The notes under the pieces were generated by a model. It had not been told where the DNA came from, did no database searches, and was given only the letters and a program-made list of their open reading frames with translations. From assembly GCF_013031245.1 (NCBI RefSeq), contig NZ_WPZL01000016.1, forward strand, positions 29,015 to 93,014: DNA of 64,000 nucleotides, in the 5' to 3' direction. Source of the stretch: Ruegeria lacuscaerulensis. GTDB taxonomy: Bacteria; Pseudomonadota; Alphaproteobacteria; Rhodobacterales; Rhodobacteraceae. Positions within the stretch are counted from its first letter, which is position 1, and every line of letters starts with the position of its first letter. The position numbers and the translations under genes were made by a program. This document shows, in pieces, positions 27,738 through 35,210 of this stretch.

Positions 27738-28588
27738 AATTTGCCACCTACACCGCCGATGGTGAGACCTTTTTTGGGGCCATCACCGATGAAGGCGCGA
27801 CTGCATTGAACGGTGATTTTCCCGAGCACGCCAGCCTTTATGAAGTGATTGCAGCAGGCGCGTTCGATCAACTGGCCGGGGCGGCAGCGGGCAAACCTGT
27901 GACTCATACGGATTTCACCTATGAGATGGTGATGCCCGACGTGCGGCGCATTCTCTGCGTGGGGGTGAACTTTCCTGACCGCAACGCCGAATACAAAGAT
28001 GGCAGCGCGCAACCGAAATACATGTCTCTGTTCCCCCGCTTTGCCAGCGGCTTTACCGGTCATGACCGCCCGCTGATCCGTCCGCCGGAAAACCCCACGC
28101 TGGATTATGAGGGTGAAGTGGCGATAGTGATCGGCAAAACCGGGCGCCGGATTTCTCAGGCCGACGCCTATGACCACATTGCCGCGCTGACTCTGTGTAA
28201 CGAAGGCACGATCCGCGACTGGGTGCGCCACGCCAAGTTCAACGTCACGCAGGGCAAGAACTGGGACCGTTCCGGTGCCATCGGCCCGTGGCTGGTTCCC
28301 TTCACCGACGCGGCGCAACTGGATGACGCCCGCATTCAGACCCGTGTGAATGGCGAATTGCGCCAGGACGACACCCTGAACCGTATGATGTTCCCGATCC
28401 GGCGCGAGATCGAATATATCTCGACATTCATGACGCTGCAGCCCGGCGACATCATCGTCACCGGCACCCCCACTGGCGCAGGTGCGCGGTTTGACCCGCC
28501 GAAATACCTGGCCCCCGGTGACGTGGTGGAAATCTCGGTCGACGGTATCGGCACCCTGCGCAACAGTATCGAGGACGAACAGGTATGA
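27734..28588 (+). CDS. Fumarylacetoacetate hydrolase-family enzyme (HpaG-like decarboxylase/isomerase)
   Basis: A 284-residue FAH-fold enzyme. An N-terminal ~70 residues ('MKFATYTADGETFFGAITDEG') precede the catalytic domain with 'VGVNFPDRNAEY', 'PPENPTLDYEGEVAIVIGKTGR' (metal-binding Glu/Glu/Asp set) and 'GDIIVTGTPTGAGARFDPPKYL'. In the pathway an FAH enzyme decarboxylates 5-oxopent-3-ene-1,2,5-tricarboxylate. E. coli HpaG is a two-domain fusion of ~430 residues; this protein has one domain, so how the isomerase step is covered is not shown. The start is the ATG at 27734 within the previous stop. Confidence 0.85.
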   Translation: MKFATYTADGETFFGAITDEGATALNGDFPEHASLYEVIAAGAFDQLAGAAAGKPVTHTDFTYEMVMPDVRRILCVGVNFPDRNAEYKDGSAQPKYMSLFPRFASGFTGHDRPLIRPPENPTLDYEGEVAIVIGKTGRRISQADAYDHIAALTLCNEGTIRDWVRHAKFNVTQGKNWDRSGAIGPWLVPFTDAAQLDDARIQTRVNGELRQDDTLNRMMFPIRREIEYISTFMTLQPGDIIVTGTPTGAGARFDPPKYLAPGDVVEISVDGIGTLRNSIEDEQV

Positions 28589-29397
28589 CCCCCCCGATGA
28601 CTGCGGACGATCACGCCAGTGCTGCCGCCGATCTGCTGCAAGCCGAGCGCAGCCGCGAACAGATCGGCCTGCTGACACTGCGCCACCCCGGGATGGGTAT
28701 GGACGACGCCTATGAGGTACAGAAGGCCATCTACCGCCAGAAACTGGCCGAGGGGCGCAGTGTGATCGGCTGGAAGATCGGGCTGACCTCGAAAGCGATG
28801 CAATACGCACTGAACATCGATATTCCCGACAGTGGAATTCTGTTCGACGACATGGCGTTCGACAATGGCAGCACCGTGCCTGCGGGCCGCTTCATCCAGC
28901 CCCGGATTGAGGCCGAGATCGCCTTTGTGATGAAATCCGCAGTTGGTGGTGAATACGTCACGCGTGACAATATTATCTCGGCCACCGACTATGTCGCGCC
29001 GTCGATCGAAATCCTCGACACGCGCATTCAGCGGGTTGATCCGGAAACGAACAAAGCGCGCACCGTCTTTGATACGATCAGCGACAACGCCGCCAATGCG
29101 GGCATCGTGCTGGGCGCCGAGCGTCACGCGGTCGATGCCTTTGATCTGCGCTGGGTCGGCGCGCTGACTTTCCGCAACGGCGAGGTCGAGGAAACGGGCT
29201 TAGGCGCAGGTGTGCTGAATGATCCGGTCGAAAGCGTGGTCTGGCTGGCCCGCCGCATGGCGCAATACGGCCAGAGCATCGAACCCGGTCAGGTGATCCT
29301 GTCGGGCAGCTTCATCCGGCCCGTCGAATGCCCCTCGGGCACGAAAATCCACGCCGACTTTGGGTTTTTCGGCTCGGTCGATATAAATTTCGCATAA
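28585..29397 (+). CDS. hpaH: 2-oxo-hept-4-ene-1,7-dioate hydratase
   Basis: A 270-residue hydratase of the MhpD/HpaH family. It shows 'SVIGWKIGLTSKAMQYALNIDIPDSGILFDDMAF', 'IQPRIEAEIAFVM' with metal-binding Glu residues, and 'VESVVWLARRMAQYGQSIEPGQVILSGSFIRPVE'. It adds water to the dienoate formed after decarboxylation, giving the aldolase substrate. It overlaps the FAH gene by four bases and is followed by the aldolase after 11 bases. Confidence 0.93.
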   Translation: MTPPMTADDHASAAADLLQAERSREQIGLLTLRHPGMGMDDAYEVQKAIYRQKLAEGRSVIGWKIGLTSKAMQYALNIDIPDSGILFDDMAFDNGSTVPAGRFIQPRIEAEIAFVMKSAVGGEYVTRDNIISATDYVAPSIEILDTRIQRVDPETNKARTVFDTISDNAANAGIVLGAERHAVDAFDLRWVGALTFRNGEVEETGLGAGVLNDPVESVVWLARRMAQYGQSIEPGQVILSGSFIRPVECPSGTKIHADFGFFGSVDINFA

Positions 29398-29408
29398 GGA
29401 ATACCGCC

Positions 29409-30467
29409 ATGCCCGCGCCCAAAAACCCCTTCAAGGCCGCGCTTGCAAAAGGGGAATTGCAAATTGGTTGCTGGCTGGGTTTGGCGGATCCGTATGTGGC
29501 TGAAATAAGCGCCACCGCCGGTTTTGACTGGCTGTTGGTGGATGCCGAACACGCGCCGAATGATCTGCGCTCCATAACCGGGCAGCTTCAGGTTATCGCA
29601 GCCTATGACAGCCACGCCATTGTCCGGCCGCCCATCGGTGAAACCTGGGTGGTCAAGCAATTGCTTGATGCTGGCGCACAGACCTTATTGATTCCCATGG
29701 TCGAAAGCGCCGATCAGGCCCGCGAACTGGTCAAAGCGGTTACCTATCCGCCACATGGTGTGCGGGGTGTTGGCTCTGCTCTGGCGCGCGCGTCGCAATT
29801 CGCGGCCATTGGCGATTACCTTACAACCGCGCGGGATGAAATATGCCTGCTGTTGCAGGTCGAAAACCGGGCAGGCATGGCCGCGCTGGACGACATCCTG
29901 ACGGTAGACGGCGTTGACGGCGTTTTTATCGGCCCGTCCGACCTGGCCGCTGATATGGGCTTTATCGGGAATGCAGGCGCGGAAGACGTCAAGCCCGAAG
30001 TGTTAAATGGCCTGCGCAAGATCGTTGCGGCGGGCAAGGCTGCGGGTATCCTCACACTGGATCCCGGGATGCAAAAAGCCTGCGTCGAGCTTGGCGCCAC
30101 CTTTGTTGCCACGGAAATCGACGTAACGCTCTTTGCCAGAAACATGCGCGCTTCGGCTGAAAACGGGCTGAGCCTGTTGCCGGATCAAAGTGTTTCGGGT
30201 GTGGCGCGGACGGCCTCGGCAAGAAAATACCTGCAGCAGCTTTGCAAGCACTGGTCCCACAAGGCCGAAGTGAACTTTGATGCGGATGAGGGCCACGTGT
30301 CCTTCCCGGACGGAAGTAGTGTCACACTGAAGGCTGATGACAACAAGCTGACCGTTGCGGCGGTGACCGGTCCGCGAGGCGATCTGGCCCGATGGCAGAA
30401 TGTGATTGAGGACCATCTTGTTCGTTTCGCCTACCGTGAAGAACTCAAAATCGACTGGTCTGAGTGA
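29409..30467 (+). CDS. hpaI: 4-hydroxy-2-oxoheptanedioate aldolase (HpaI) fused to a C-terminal DUF2218 domain
   Basis: A 352-residue protein; HpaI is normally ~255-265. Residues 1-~250 are the class II aldolase: His48 (DAEHAP), Arg73 (IVRPP), metal ligands Glu152 (QVENRAG) and Asp178 (GPSDLA). It cleaves the last intermediate into pyruvate and succinate semialdehyde. After a short linker (~251-262), residues ~263-352 match DUF2218: 'ARKYLQQLCKHWSHK', 'GHVSFPDGSSVTLKAD' and 'VIEDHLVRFAYREELKIDW'. DUF2218 is usually a stand-alone ~95-residue protein or a tail on siderophore-interacting proteins. There is no stop or start between the parts. The ATG at 29409 has AAGGAA upstream. Confidence 0.92.
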   Translation: MPAPKNPFKAALAKGELQIGCWLGLADPYVAEISATAGFDWLLVDAEHAPNDLRSITGQLQVIAAYDSHAIVRPPIGETWVVKQLLDAGAQTLLIPMVESADQARELVKAVTYPPHGVRGVGSALARASQFAAIGDYLTTARDEICLLLQVENRAGMAALDDILTVDGVDGVFIGPSDLAADMGFIGNAGAEDVKPEVLNGLRKIVAAGKAAGILTLDPGMQKACVELGATFVATEIDVTLFARNMRASAENGLSLLPDQSVSGVARTASARKYLQQLCKHWSHKAEVNFDADEGHVSFPDGSSVTLKADDNKLTVAAVTGPRGDLARWQNVIEDHLVRFAYREELKIDWSE

Positions 30468-30517
30468 AGCCTAAAAAGGGCTTTGCCCATCCAAAAGCAC
30501 TAAGCAGAAAAAGCGTT

Positions 30518-31246
30518 ATGCCTGAAAACATTTATGCCATTGGGGATATTCACGGTCAGTTGGGGATGCTCGAAGACGTGCTGTCTCGCATCGAAAAAGA
30601 TGGAGGTTCCGACGCCAGGATCGTCTTTATTGGCGATTACACGGACCGGGGGGCGCATAGCCGCGAAATTCTGGATTTGCTCGTTCAGGGTCAGGTCGAA
30701 GGGAGAAACTGGATCTTCCTGCGTGGGAACCATGACCAGATGTGTGCAATGTTCCTGGAAGACTATCCGCGCAACGATGCGCGGCTTCTGCTCGGCTATC
30801 ACTGGCTTCACCCCCGGATCGGCGGGATTGAAACGCTGCAATCTTACGGCGTAAGGGTTGCAGATGGGGATCGGATTTATCAAATCCACGCCAGGGCCAA
30901 AGAGGTCGTCCCGCAGGCCCATATCGACTTTCTGAGCGGGCTAAAGCCCTTTCATCAGGAGGGCGAGCTTCTGTTCGTACATGCGGGCATTAGACCAGGT
31001 ATCGATCTGGGTCAGCAGGACCACGACGATCTGATCTGGATTCGTGATGAGTTTTTGGACCACAAAGAGTCTTACCCGTGGTTGGTTGTTCACGGACATA
31101 GCCATGTTTCCAACCCGGAACACCACGGAAACCGCATCAATCTGGATACCGGAGCAGGGTACGGTCACGCGTTGACGGCTGCCGTATTCGAAGGAACAGA
31201 GTGCTGGATATTGGGGCCTGATGGGCGGGCAAAACTGTCACCGTGA
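30518..31246 (+). CDS. PPP-family metallophosphoesterase (serine/threonine-phosphatase-like)
   Basis: A 242-residue phosphatase with the full metal-site set: 'IYAIGDIHGQ', 'FIGDYTDRG', 'FLRGNHDQ', 'LFVHAGI' and 'VVHGHSHV'. Relatives act on phosphoproteins or on dinucleoside polyphosphates. I prefer the ATG at 30518, where the domain begins four residues later; a GTG at 30464 would overlap the aldolase stop and add 18 residues with no conserved motif. It appears to be the last gene of the hpa operon, though no catabolic role is evident. Confidence 0.85.
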   Translation: MPENIYAIGDIHGQLGMLEDVLSRIEKDGGSDARIVFIGDYTDRGAHSREILDLLVQGQVEGRNWIFLRGNHDQMCAMFLEDYPRNDARLLLGYHWLHPRIGGIETLQSYGVRVADGDRIYQIHARAKEVVPQAHIDFLSGLKPFHQEGELLFVHAGIRPGIDLGQQDHDDLIWIRDEFLDHKESYPWLVVHGHSHVSNPEHHGNRINLDTGAGYGHALTAAVFEGTECWILGPDGRAKLSP

Positions 31247-31442
31247 CGTTTGACGGGTTGTGACTCTACTTTCTGGTACATGTCACTTTTTGATCAGCAG
31301 CGTTAGGACGCTCGGGCCATGGTCCTGACTTGCCACCTGAGTCAATCGGTGTGAAGCATTGGTTCAAAGCTGTCAGGCTTTCCCGCGACGTACTGGAAAC
31401 GCCTGCGACCACAGCCGCGCAAAAGTTCGAAAAGGCACAGAT

Positions 31443-31829
31443 ATGAGCGACGAAACTCCAATGGGTGAACTGACATTGCGCACGGCGGCCATGCCGGCGG
31501 ATGTCAACGTAAATGGCGATATTTTTGGCGGTTGGGTACTGAGTCAGATGGACATCGCCGGCGGGATCGTCGCGGGCACTCGGGCGCGGGGTCGCGTTGC
31601 CACAATCGCGGTTGACGCAATGAAGTTCATTCGCCCGGTCAAGGTCGGTGACGTGTTGTGCATCTATGGCGAAGTCGTCCGGGTCGGGCGCACGTCAATG
31701 GCTGTCTCGATTGAGGCATGGGTCTTGCGGGGGATAATCGGTGTCCGCGAAAAGGTCACAGAGGCCGTGTTCACTATTGTCGCCATTGACGAGAATCGAC
31801 AGCCTCGCCCGGTTCCGGAAGAAGAGTGA
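31443..31829 (+). CDS. Acyl-CoA thioesterase, hotdog fold (YciA-like)
   Basis: A 128-residue hotdog-fold thioesterase. 'TLRTAAMPADVNVNGDIFGGWVLSQMDIAGGIVAGTRARGRVATIAVDAMKFIRPVKVGDVLCIYGEVVRVGRTSMAVSIEAWV' is very close to the YciA pattern, with the catalytic Asp in 'NGDIFGGW'. It would hydrolyse acyl-CoAs in the cytoplasm. The ATG at 31443 has AAAGGCACAGAT before it. It stands alone between the hpa block and the acyl-CoA block. Confidence 0.9.
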   Translation: MSDETPMGELTLRTAAMPADVNVNGDIFGGWVLSQMDIAGGIVAGTRARGRVATIAVDAMKFIRPVKVGDVLCIYGEVVRVGRTSMAVSIEAWVLRGIIGVREKVTEAVFTIVAIDENRQPRPVPEEE

Positions 31830-32127
31830 AGTCAGGCCAGCCGCAATCTCGATTTTTCGCAGGATAATCTGGCTGTGAATGTCGATCAGGCTCGTCCGGA
31901 ACAGACGTGTGCTAATGGGTGGTCAAACCTGTCGTTGTGTCACATGGGTCAGTTCATGTTCGGCATAGGTGGTGTCGAATACGGCAAAAAGGTTCAGGCC
32001 TGATTGATTGAGTTTGATCGCCAAATCCTTCACCGAATGTGCGGCAATGATCATATAAGTAAGTTTAACAGATGGCTTAACCGGCGATAGAGTGCTTGTT
32101 ACCCCGGCGGATCACGGAGAATCCTTT
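31830..32127. other. Intergenic region with one possible small minus-strand frame
   Basis: About 300 bases. The only notable content is a 43-codon frame on the minus strand (31923-32054). An AT-rich patch at 32050-32075 could serve as promoter for the APH-like gene that begins at 32128. No terminator hairpin with a U-tail was seen after the thioesterase. Confidence 0.4.
31923..32054 (-). CDS. Possible small hypothetical protein (43 aa) or gene remnant
   Basis: ATG at 32052-32054 to TGA at 31923-31925. The product starts MIIAAHSVKDLAIKLNQSGL and continues into 'NLFAVFDTTYAEHELTHVTQ'. Its composition looks protein-like and resembles a fragment of a folded domain more than random sequence. No ribosome site stands out, and I recognise no family. 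It may be a remnant of a longer gene. Confidence 0.25.
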   Translation of the reverse strand: MIIAAHSVKDLAIKLNQSGLNLFAVFDTTYAEHELTHVTQRQV

Positions 32128-33168
32128 ATGACCTCTACTGGCATGGAACTCGATGTCGAACGCCTGTCGAACTATCTGGAGCGCAATATCGACGATTTTT
32201 CCGGCCCTCTGACCTATGAGAAGTTTTCGGATGGGCAATCTAACCCGACCTATCTGCTGTCCGCGGGTGGCTCGAAATACGTGCTGCGGCGCAAGCCGCC
32301 CGGTGATTTACTGCCATCGGCCCATGCGATAGACCGCGAATACCGCGTTCTTGAGGCGCTATATGACACCGAAGTTCCGGTCGCGAAGCCTTATGTGTTG
32401 TGTGACGTTACCGATATCATCGGGTCGATGTTTTATGTCATGGGCTACAAAGAAGGCCGGATATTCTGGAACCCGGCGCTGCCCGAACTTGGGATTGAAG
32501 ATCACGCGCCCCTCTACGACGAGGTAATCCGGGTTCTGGCCGCGATGCATTCGGTGGATGTTAATGCAGTCGGCCTGGCGGATTACGGTAAACCGGGGAA
32601 CTATTTCGAACGGCAATTCAGCCGCTGGACCAAGCAGTACCGTTCGGCGGAAACCGAAAACCTGCCCGAGATGGAGCGGCTGATGGACTGGCTGGGCCGC
32701 AACCTTCCGGTCGATGACGGATCGGTCAGCCTGATTCATGGCGATTTCCGTATCGACAATTTCATTTTCGCCCCGGATGTCCTTCGGATTGCCGCCGTTC
32801 TGGACTGGGAATTGTCCACTCTCGGCCACCCTTTGGCCGATCTGAGCTATTTCTGCGTCTGCCTCAGATTGCCTTCGAACGGGTTGATCCGGGGCCTGCA
32901 GGGGCAGGACCGCAAGGCGCTCAACATTCCATCCGAGGCTGACATGATTGACCGGTACTGCGCGCTGCGCGGGATACCAAAGGTAGAGAACTGGACTTCT
33001 TGTCTGGCGTTCTCGTTCTTCCGCATGGCCGCAATTGCGCAAGGTGTCTATAGCCGTGCCCTGGCGGGCAATGCGTCGAATGAGAACGCACTGGCTTTCA
33101 AGAACCTTGTTGGCCCTCTGGCGCGGCAAGCGCTCAGGGAGATCTCACAGGCAGGCGTTACTAACTGA
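32128..33168 (+). CDS. Phosphotransferase-family protein (ACAD10/11-type APH)
   Basis: A 346-residue aminoglycoside-phosphotransferase-fold protein. It has an ATP-grip segment ('YLLSAGGSKYVLRRKPPG'), the catalytic loop 'LIHGDFRIDNFIF' with Asp and Asn, and 'AAVLDWELSTLGHPLADLSYF'. This subgroup is typically next to or fused with acyl-CoA dehydrogenases and is thought to phosphorylate 4-hydroxyacyl-CoA before its dehydration. An acyl-CoA dehydrogenase gene follows after 11 bases, as expected. The ATG at 32128 is preceded by GGAGAATCCTTT. Confidence 0.88.
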   Translation: MTSTGMELDVERLSNYLERNIDDFSGPLTYEKFSDGQSNPTYLLSAGGSKYVLRRKPPGDLLPSAHAIDREYRVLEALYDTEVPVAKPYVLCDVTDIIGSMFYVMGYKEGRIFWNPALPELGIEDHAPLYDEVIRVLAAMHSVDVNAVGLADYGKPGNYFERQFSRWTKQYRSAETENLPEMERLMDWLGRNLPVDDGSVSLIHGDFRIDNFIFAPDVLRIAAVLDWELSTLGHPLADLSYFCVCLRLPSNGLIRGLQGQDRKALNIPSEADMIDRYCALRGIPKVENWTSCLAFSFFRMAAIAQGVYSRALAGNASNENALAFKNLVGPLARQALREISQAGVTN

Positions 33169-33179
33169 AAGGGACCACA

Positions 33180-34421
33180 ATGGATTTTGCCCCATCGCTC
33201 CGCGCAGCGGAAATGCAGGAACGTCTGAAGGCATTTATGGCGGCACATATCTACCCGCGCATCCGCGACCATAAAGAGGAAATCAAGGCGGGCAAATTTC
33301 CGGTCACGTTCATGGAGGACCTCAAGGCGCTGGCCAGGGCCGAAGGGTTGTGGAACATGTTCCTGCCCAGCTTGCGCGACGATGAGCCGGGCACAAGGCT
33401 GACCAATCTGGAATATGCTCCACTGGCCGAGCTGATGGGGCAGGTGAGCTGGTCCCCGGAAGTGTTCAACTGCAATGCGCCAGATACCGGCAACATGGAG
33501 CTGTTGCACATGTTCGCCACGCCCGCGCAGCGCGAGAAATGGCTGGTGCCCTTGCTGAATGGCGAAATCCGATCAGCCTTTGCGATGACCGAGCCGGATG
33601 TGGCCAGCTCGGACGCGACCAATATCACCACGTCGATCCGGCGTGAGGGGGATGAGTACGTCATCAACGGCCGCAAGTGGTTCATCACCAATGCCTGCCA
33701 CCCGAACACAAAACTGTTCATCGTCATGGGCAAAACCGATCCCGATGCGGATCGGCGCAGGCAGCAGAGTATGGTCATCGTTCCCAAGGACGCGCCGGGT
33801 TTCGATATCATACGCAACCCAACAATCCTGAACATGCATGACCCCGAAGGCCACGCCGAACTGCTGTTCAAAGATGCCCGTGTGCCCGCCAGCAACCTAT
33901 TGGGCGAAGAGGGCAGCGGTTTTGCTCTGGCGCAGGCGCGGCTGGGGCCGGGACGCATCCACCACTGTATGCGCTCGATCGGGGCGGCGGAAATGGCGCT
34001 GGCGCTGATGGTCGAACGCGCTCAGGAGCGGAAGGCGTTCGGCAAGCAACTATCGGAACAGGGCGTCATCCGTGAATGGATCGCGAAATCCCGGCTCGAA
34101 ATCGAACAGGCGCGTTTGCTGACCCTGAAAGCGGCATGGAAAATCGATCAGGTCGGCGCAAAGGAAGCTTTCCGCGAAATCTCACTGATCAAAGTGGTGG
34201 CACCCAACGTGCATGCTACTGTGACCGATCGCGCGATGCAGGTCTTTGGAGCAATGGGTATGACGCCGGATACACCTCTGGCCGACAGCTATACTTGGGC
34301 GCGTGCGTTGCGGTATGCCGATGGCCCGGATGAGGTTCACTTGCAGGCTATCGCCAGGCAGGAGTTGAAAAACTCCAATTTTGGCATGTCAGCCCAATGG
34401 TTGACCCCTCCGCCGCGCTGA
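33180..34421 (+). CDS. Acyl-CoA dehydrogenase (ACAD10/11-like)
   Basis: A 413-residue FAD flavoprotein. It shows 'AFAMTEPDVASSDATNITTSI' (FAD/acyl-CoA binding), 'FITNACHPNTKLFIVMGKT', 'GPGRIHHCMRSIGAAEMALALMVERA' and 'VFGAMGMTPDTPLADSYTWARALRYADGPDEVH', where many ACADs carry the catalytic Glu near the last segment. With the APH-like kinase upstream it probably works on hydroxylated or branched acyl-CoAs. It converges on the enoyl-CoA hydratase gene with six bases between the stops. Confidence 0.9.
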   Translation: MDFAPSLRAAEMQERLKAFMAAHIYPRIRDHKEEIKAGKFPVTFMEDLKALARAEGLWNMFLPSLRDDEPGTRLTNLEYAPLAELMGQVSWSPEVFNCNAPDTGNMELLHMFATPAQREKWLVPLLNGEIRSAFAMTEPDVASSDATNITTSIRREGDEYVINGRKWFITNACHPNTKLFIVMGKTDPDADRRRQQSMVIVPKDAPGFDIIRNPTILNMHDPEGHAELLFKDARVPASNLLGEEGSGFALAQARLGPGRIHHCMRSIGAAEMALALMVERAQERKAFGKQLSEQGVIREWIAKSRLEIEQARLLTLKAAWKIDQVGAKEAFREISLIKVVAPNVHATVTDRAMQVFGAMGMTPDTPLADSYTWARALRYADGPDEVHLQAIARQELKNSNFGMSAQWLTPPPR

Positions 34422-34427
34422 CCGTCT

Positions 34428-35207
34428 TTACTTTCCTTTCCAGACCGGGGCGCGCTTTTCTGCAAAGGCGCGAGCGCCTTCCAACTGATCTTCGCTGGCA
34501 TAGAGAACGTCCACCGTGCGCAACTGGCGATTGGTGATGCGGTTCATCGCATCCTGAAACTTGCTGTCCTCGGCATCGCGCACGACTTCCTTGATCGCTG
34601 CGTAAACCAGTGGCGGGCCTGACGCCAGCAGCCGGGCCAGTTCCCAGGCGCGGTCTGTCAACTGATCGGCCGGAACAATCTCATTCACCAGTCCCCACCG
34701 ATTGGCCTCTTCGGCATCAAACCAGCGCCCGGTCAGCAGAAGCTCCATCGCAATGTGATAGGGGATGCGTTTGGGCAGCTTGACGCTGGCCGCGTCGGCA
34801 ACTGTGCCCGAGCGGATTTCGGGGAGGGCAAAACTGGCGTGCTCAGCCGCCAGGATCATGTCCGCCGAAAGTGCCAGTTCCAGACCTCCACCACATGCGA
34901 TGCCGTTTACGGCGGCGATGACAGGCTTGTTCAGATCGCGCAGCTCCTGCAGGCCACCAAACCCGCCGATACCGTAATCACCGTCAACGGCATCGCCATC
35001 CGCTGCGGCTTTCAGGTCCCAGCCGGGGCAAAAGAACTTATCACCTGCGCCGGTCACAATGGCGACGCGCAAGTCGGGGTCGTCGCGAAATTCAGCAAAG
35101 ACCTCACCCATGATCTGGCTGGTGGCCAGATCAATAGCATTTGCCTTGGGTCGGTCCAGCGTCACTTCGAGGATTGCCCCATCACGGCGGGTTTTAATCG
35201 GGTCCAT
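34428..35207 (-). CDS. Enoyl-CoA hydratase/isomerase family protein (CaiD-like)
   Basis: A 259-residue crotonase-fold enzyme: 'AIVTGAGDKFFCPGWDLKAAADGD' (oxyanion hole) and 'NKPVIAAVNGIACGGGLELALSADMILAAEHASFALPEIRSGTVADAASVKLPKRIPYHIAMELLLTGRWFDAEEANRWGLVNEIV'. The glutamate pattern and the segment around 'PEIRSG' resemble carnitinyl/crotonobetainyl-CoA hydratases. It is the last gene of a minus-strand operon with an acyl-CoA synthetase and an acyl-CoA dehydrogenase. Confidence 0.88.
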   Translation of the reverse strand: MDPIKTRRDGAILEVTLDRPKANAIDLATSQIMGEVFAEFRDDPDLRVAIVTGAGDKFFCPGWDLKAAADGDAVDGDYGIGGFGGLQELRDLNKPVIAAVNGIACGGGLELALSADMILAAEHASFALPEIRSGTVADAASVKLPKRIPYHIAMELLLTGRWFDAEEANRWGLVNEIVPADQLTDRAWELARLLASGPPLVYAAIKEVVRDAEDSKFQDAMNRITNRQLRTVDVLYASEDQLEGARAFAEKRAPVWKGK

Positions 35208-35210
35208 GTC

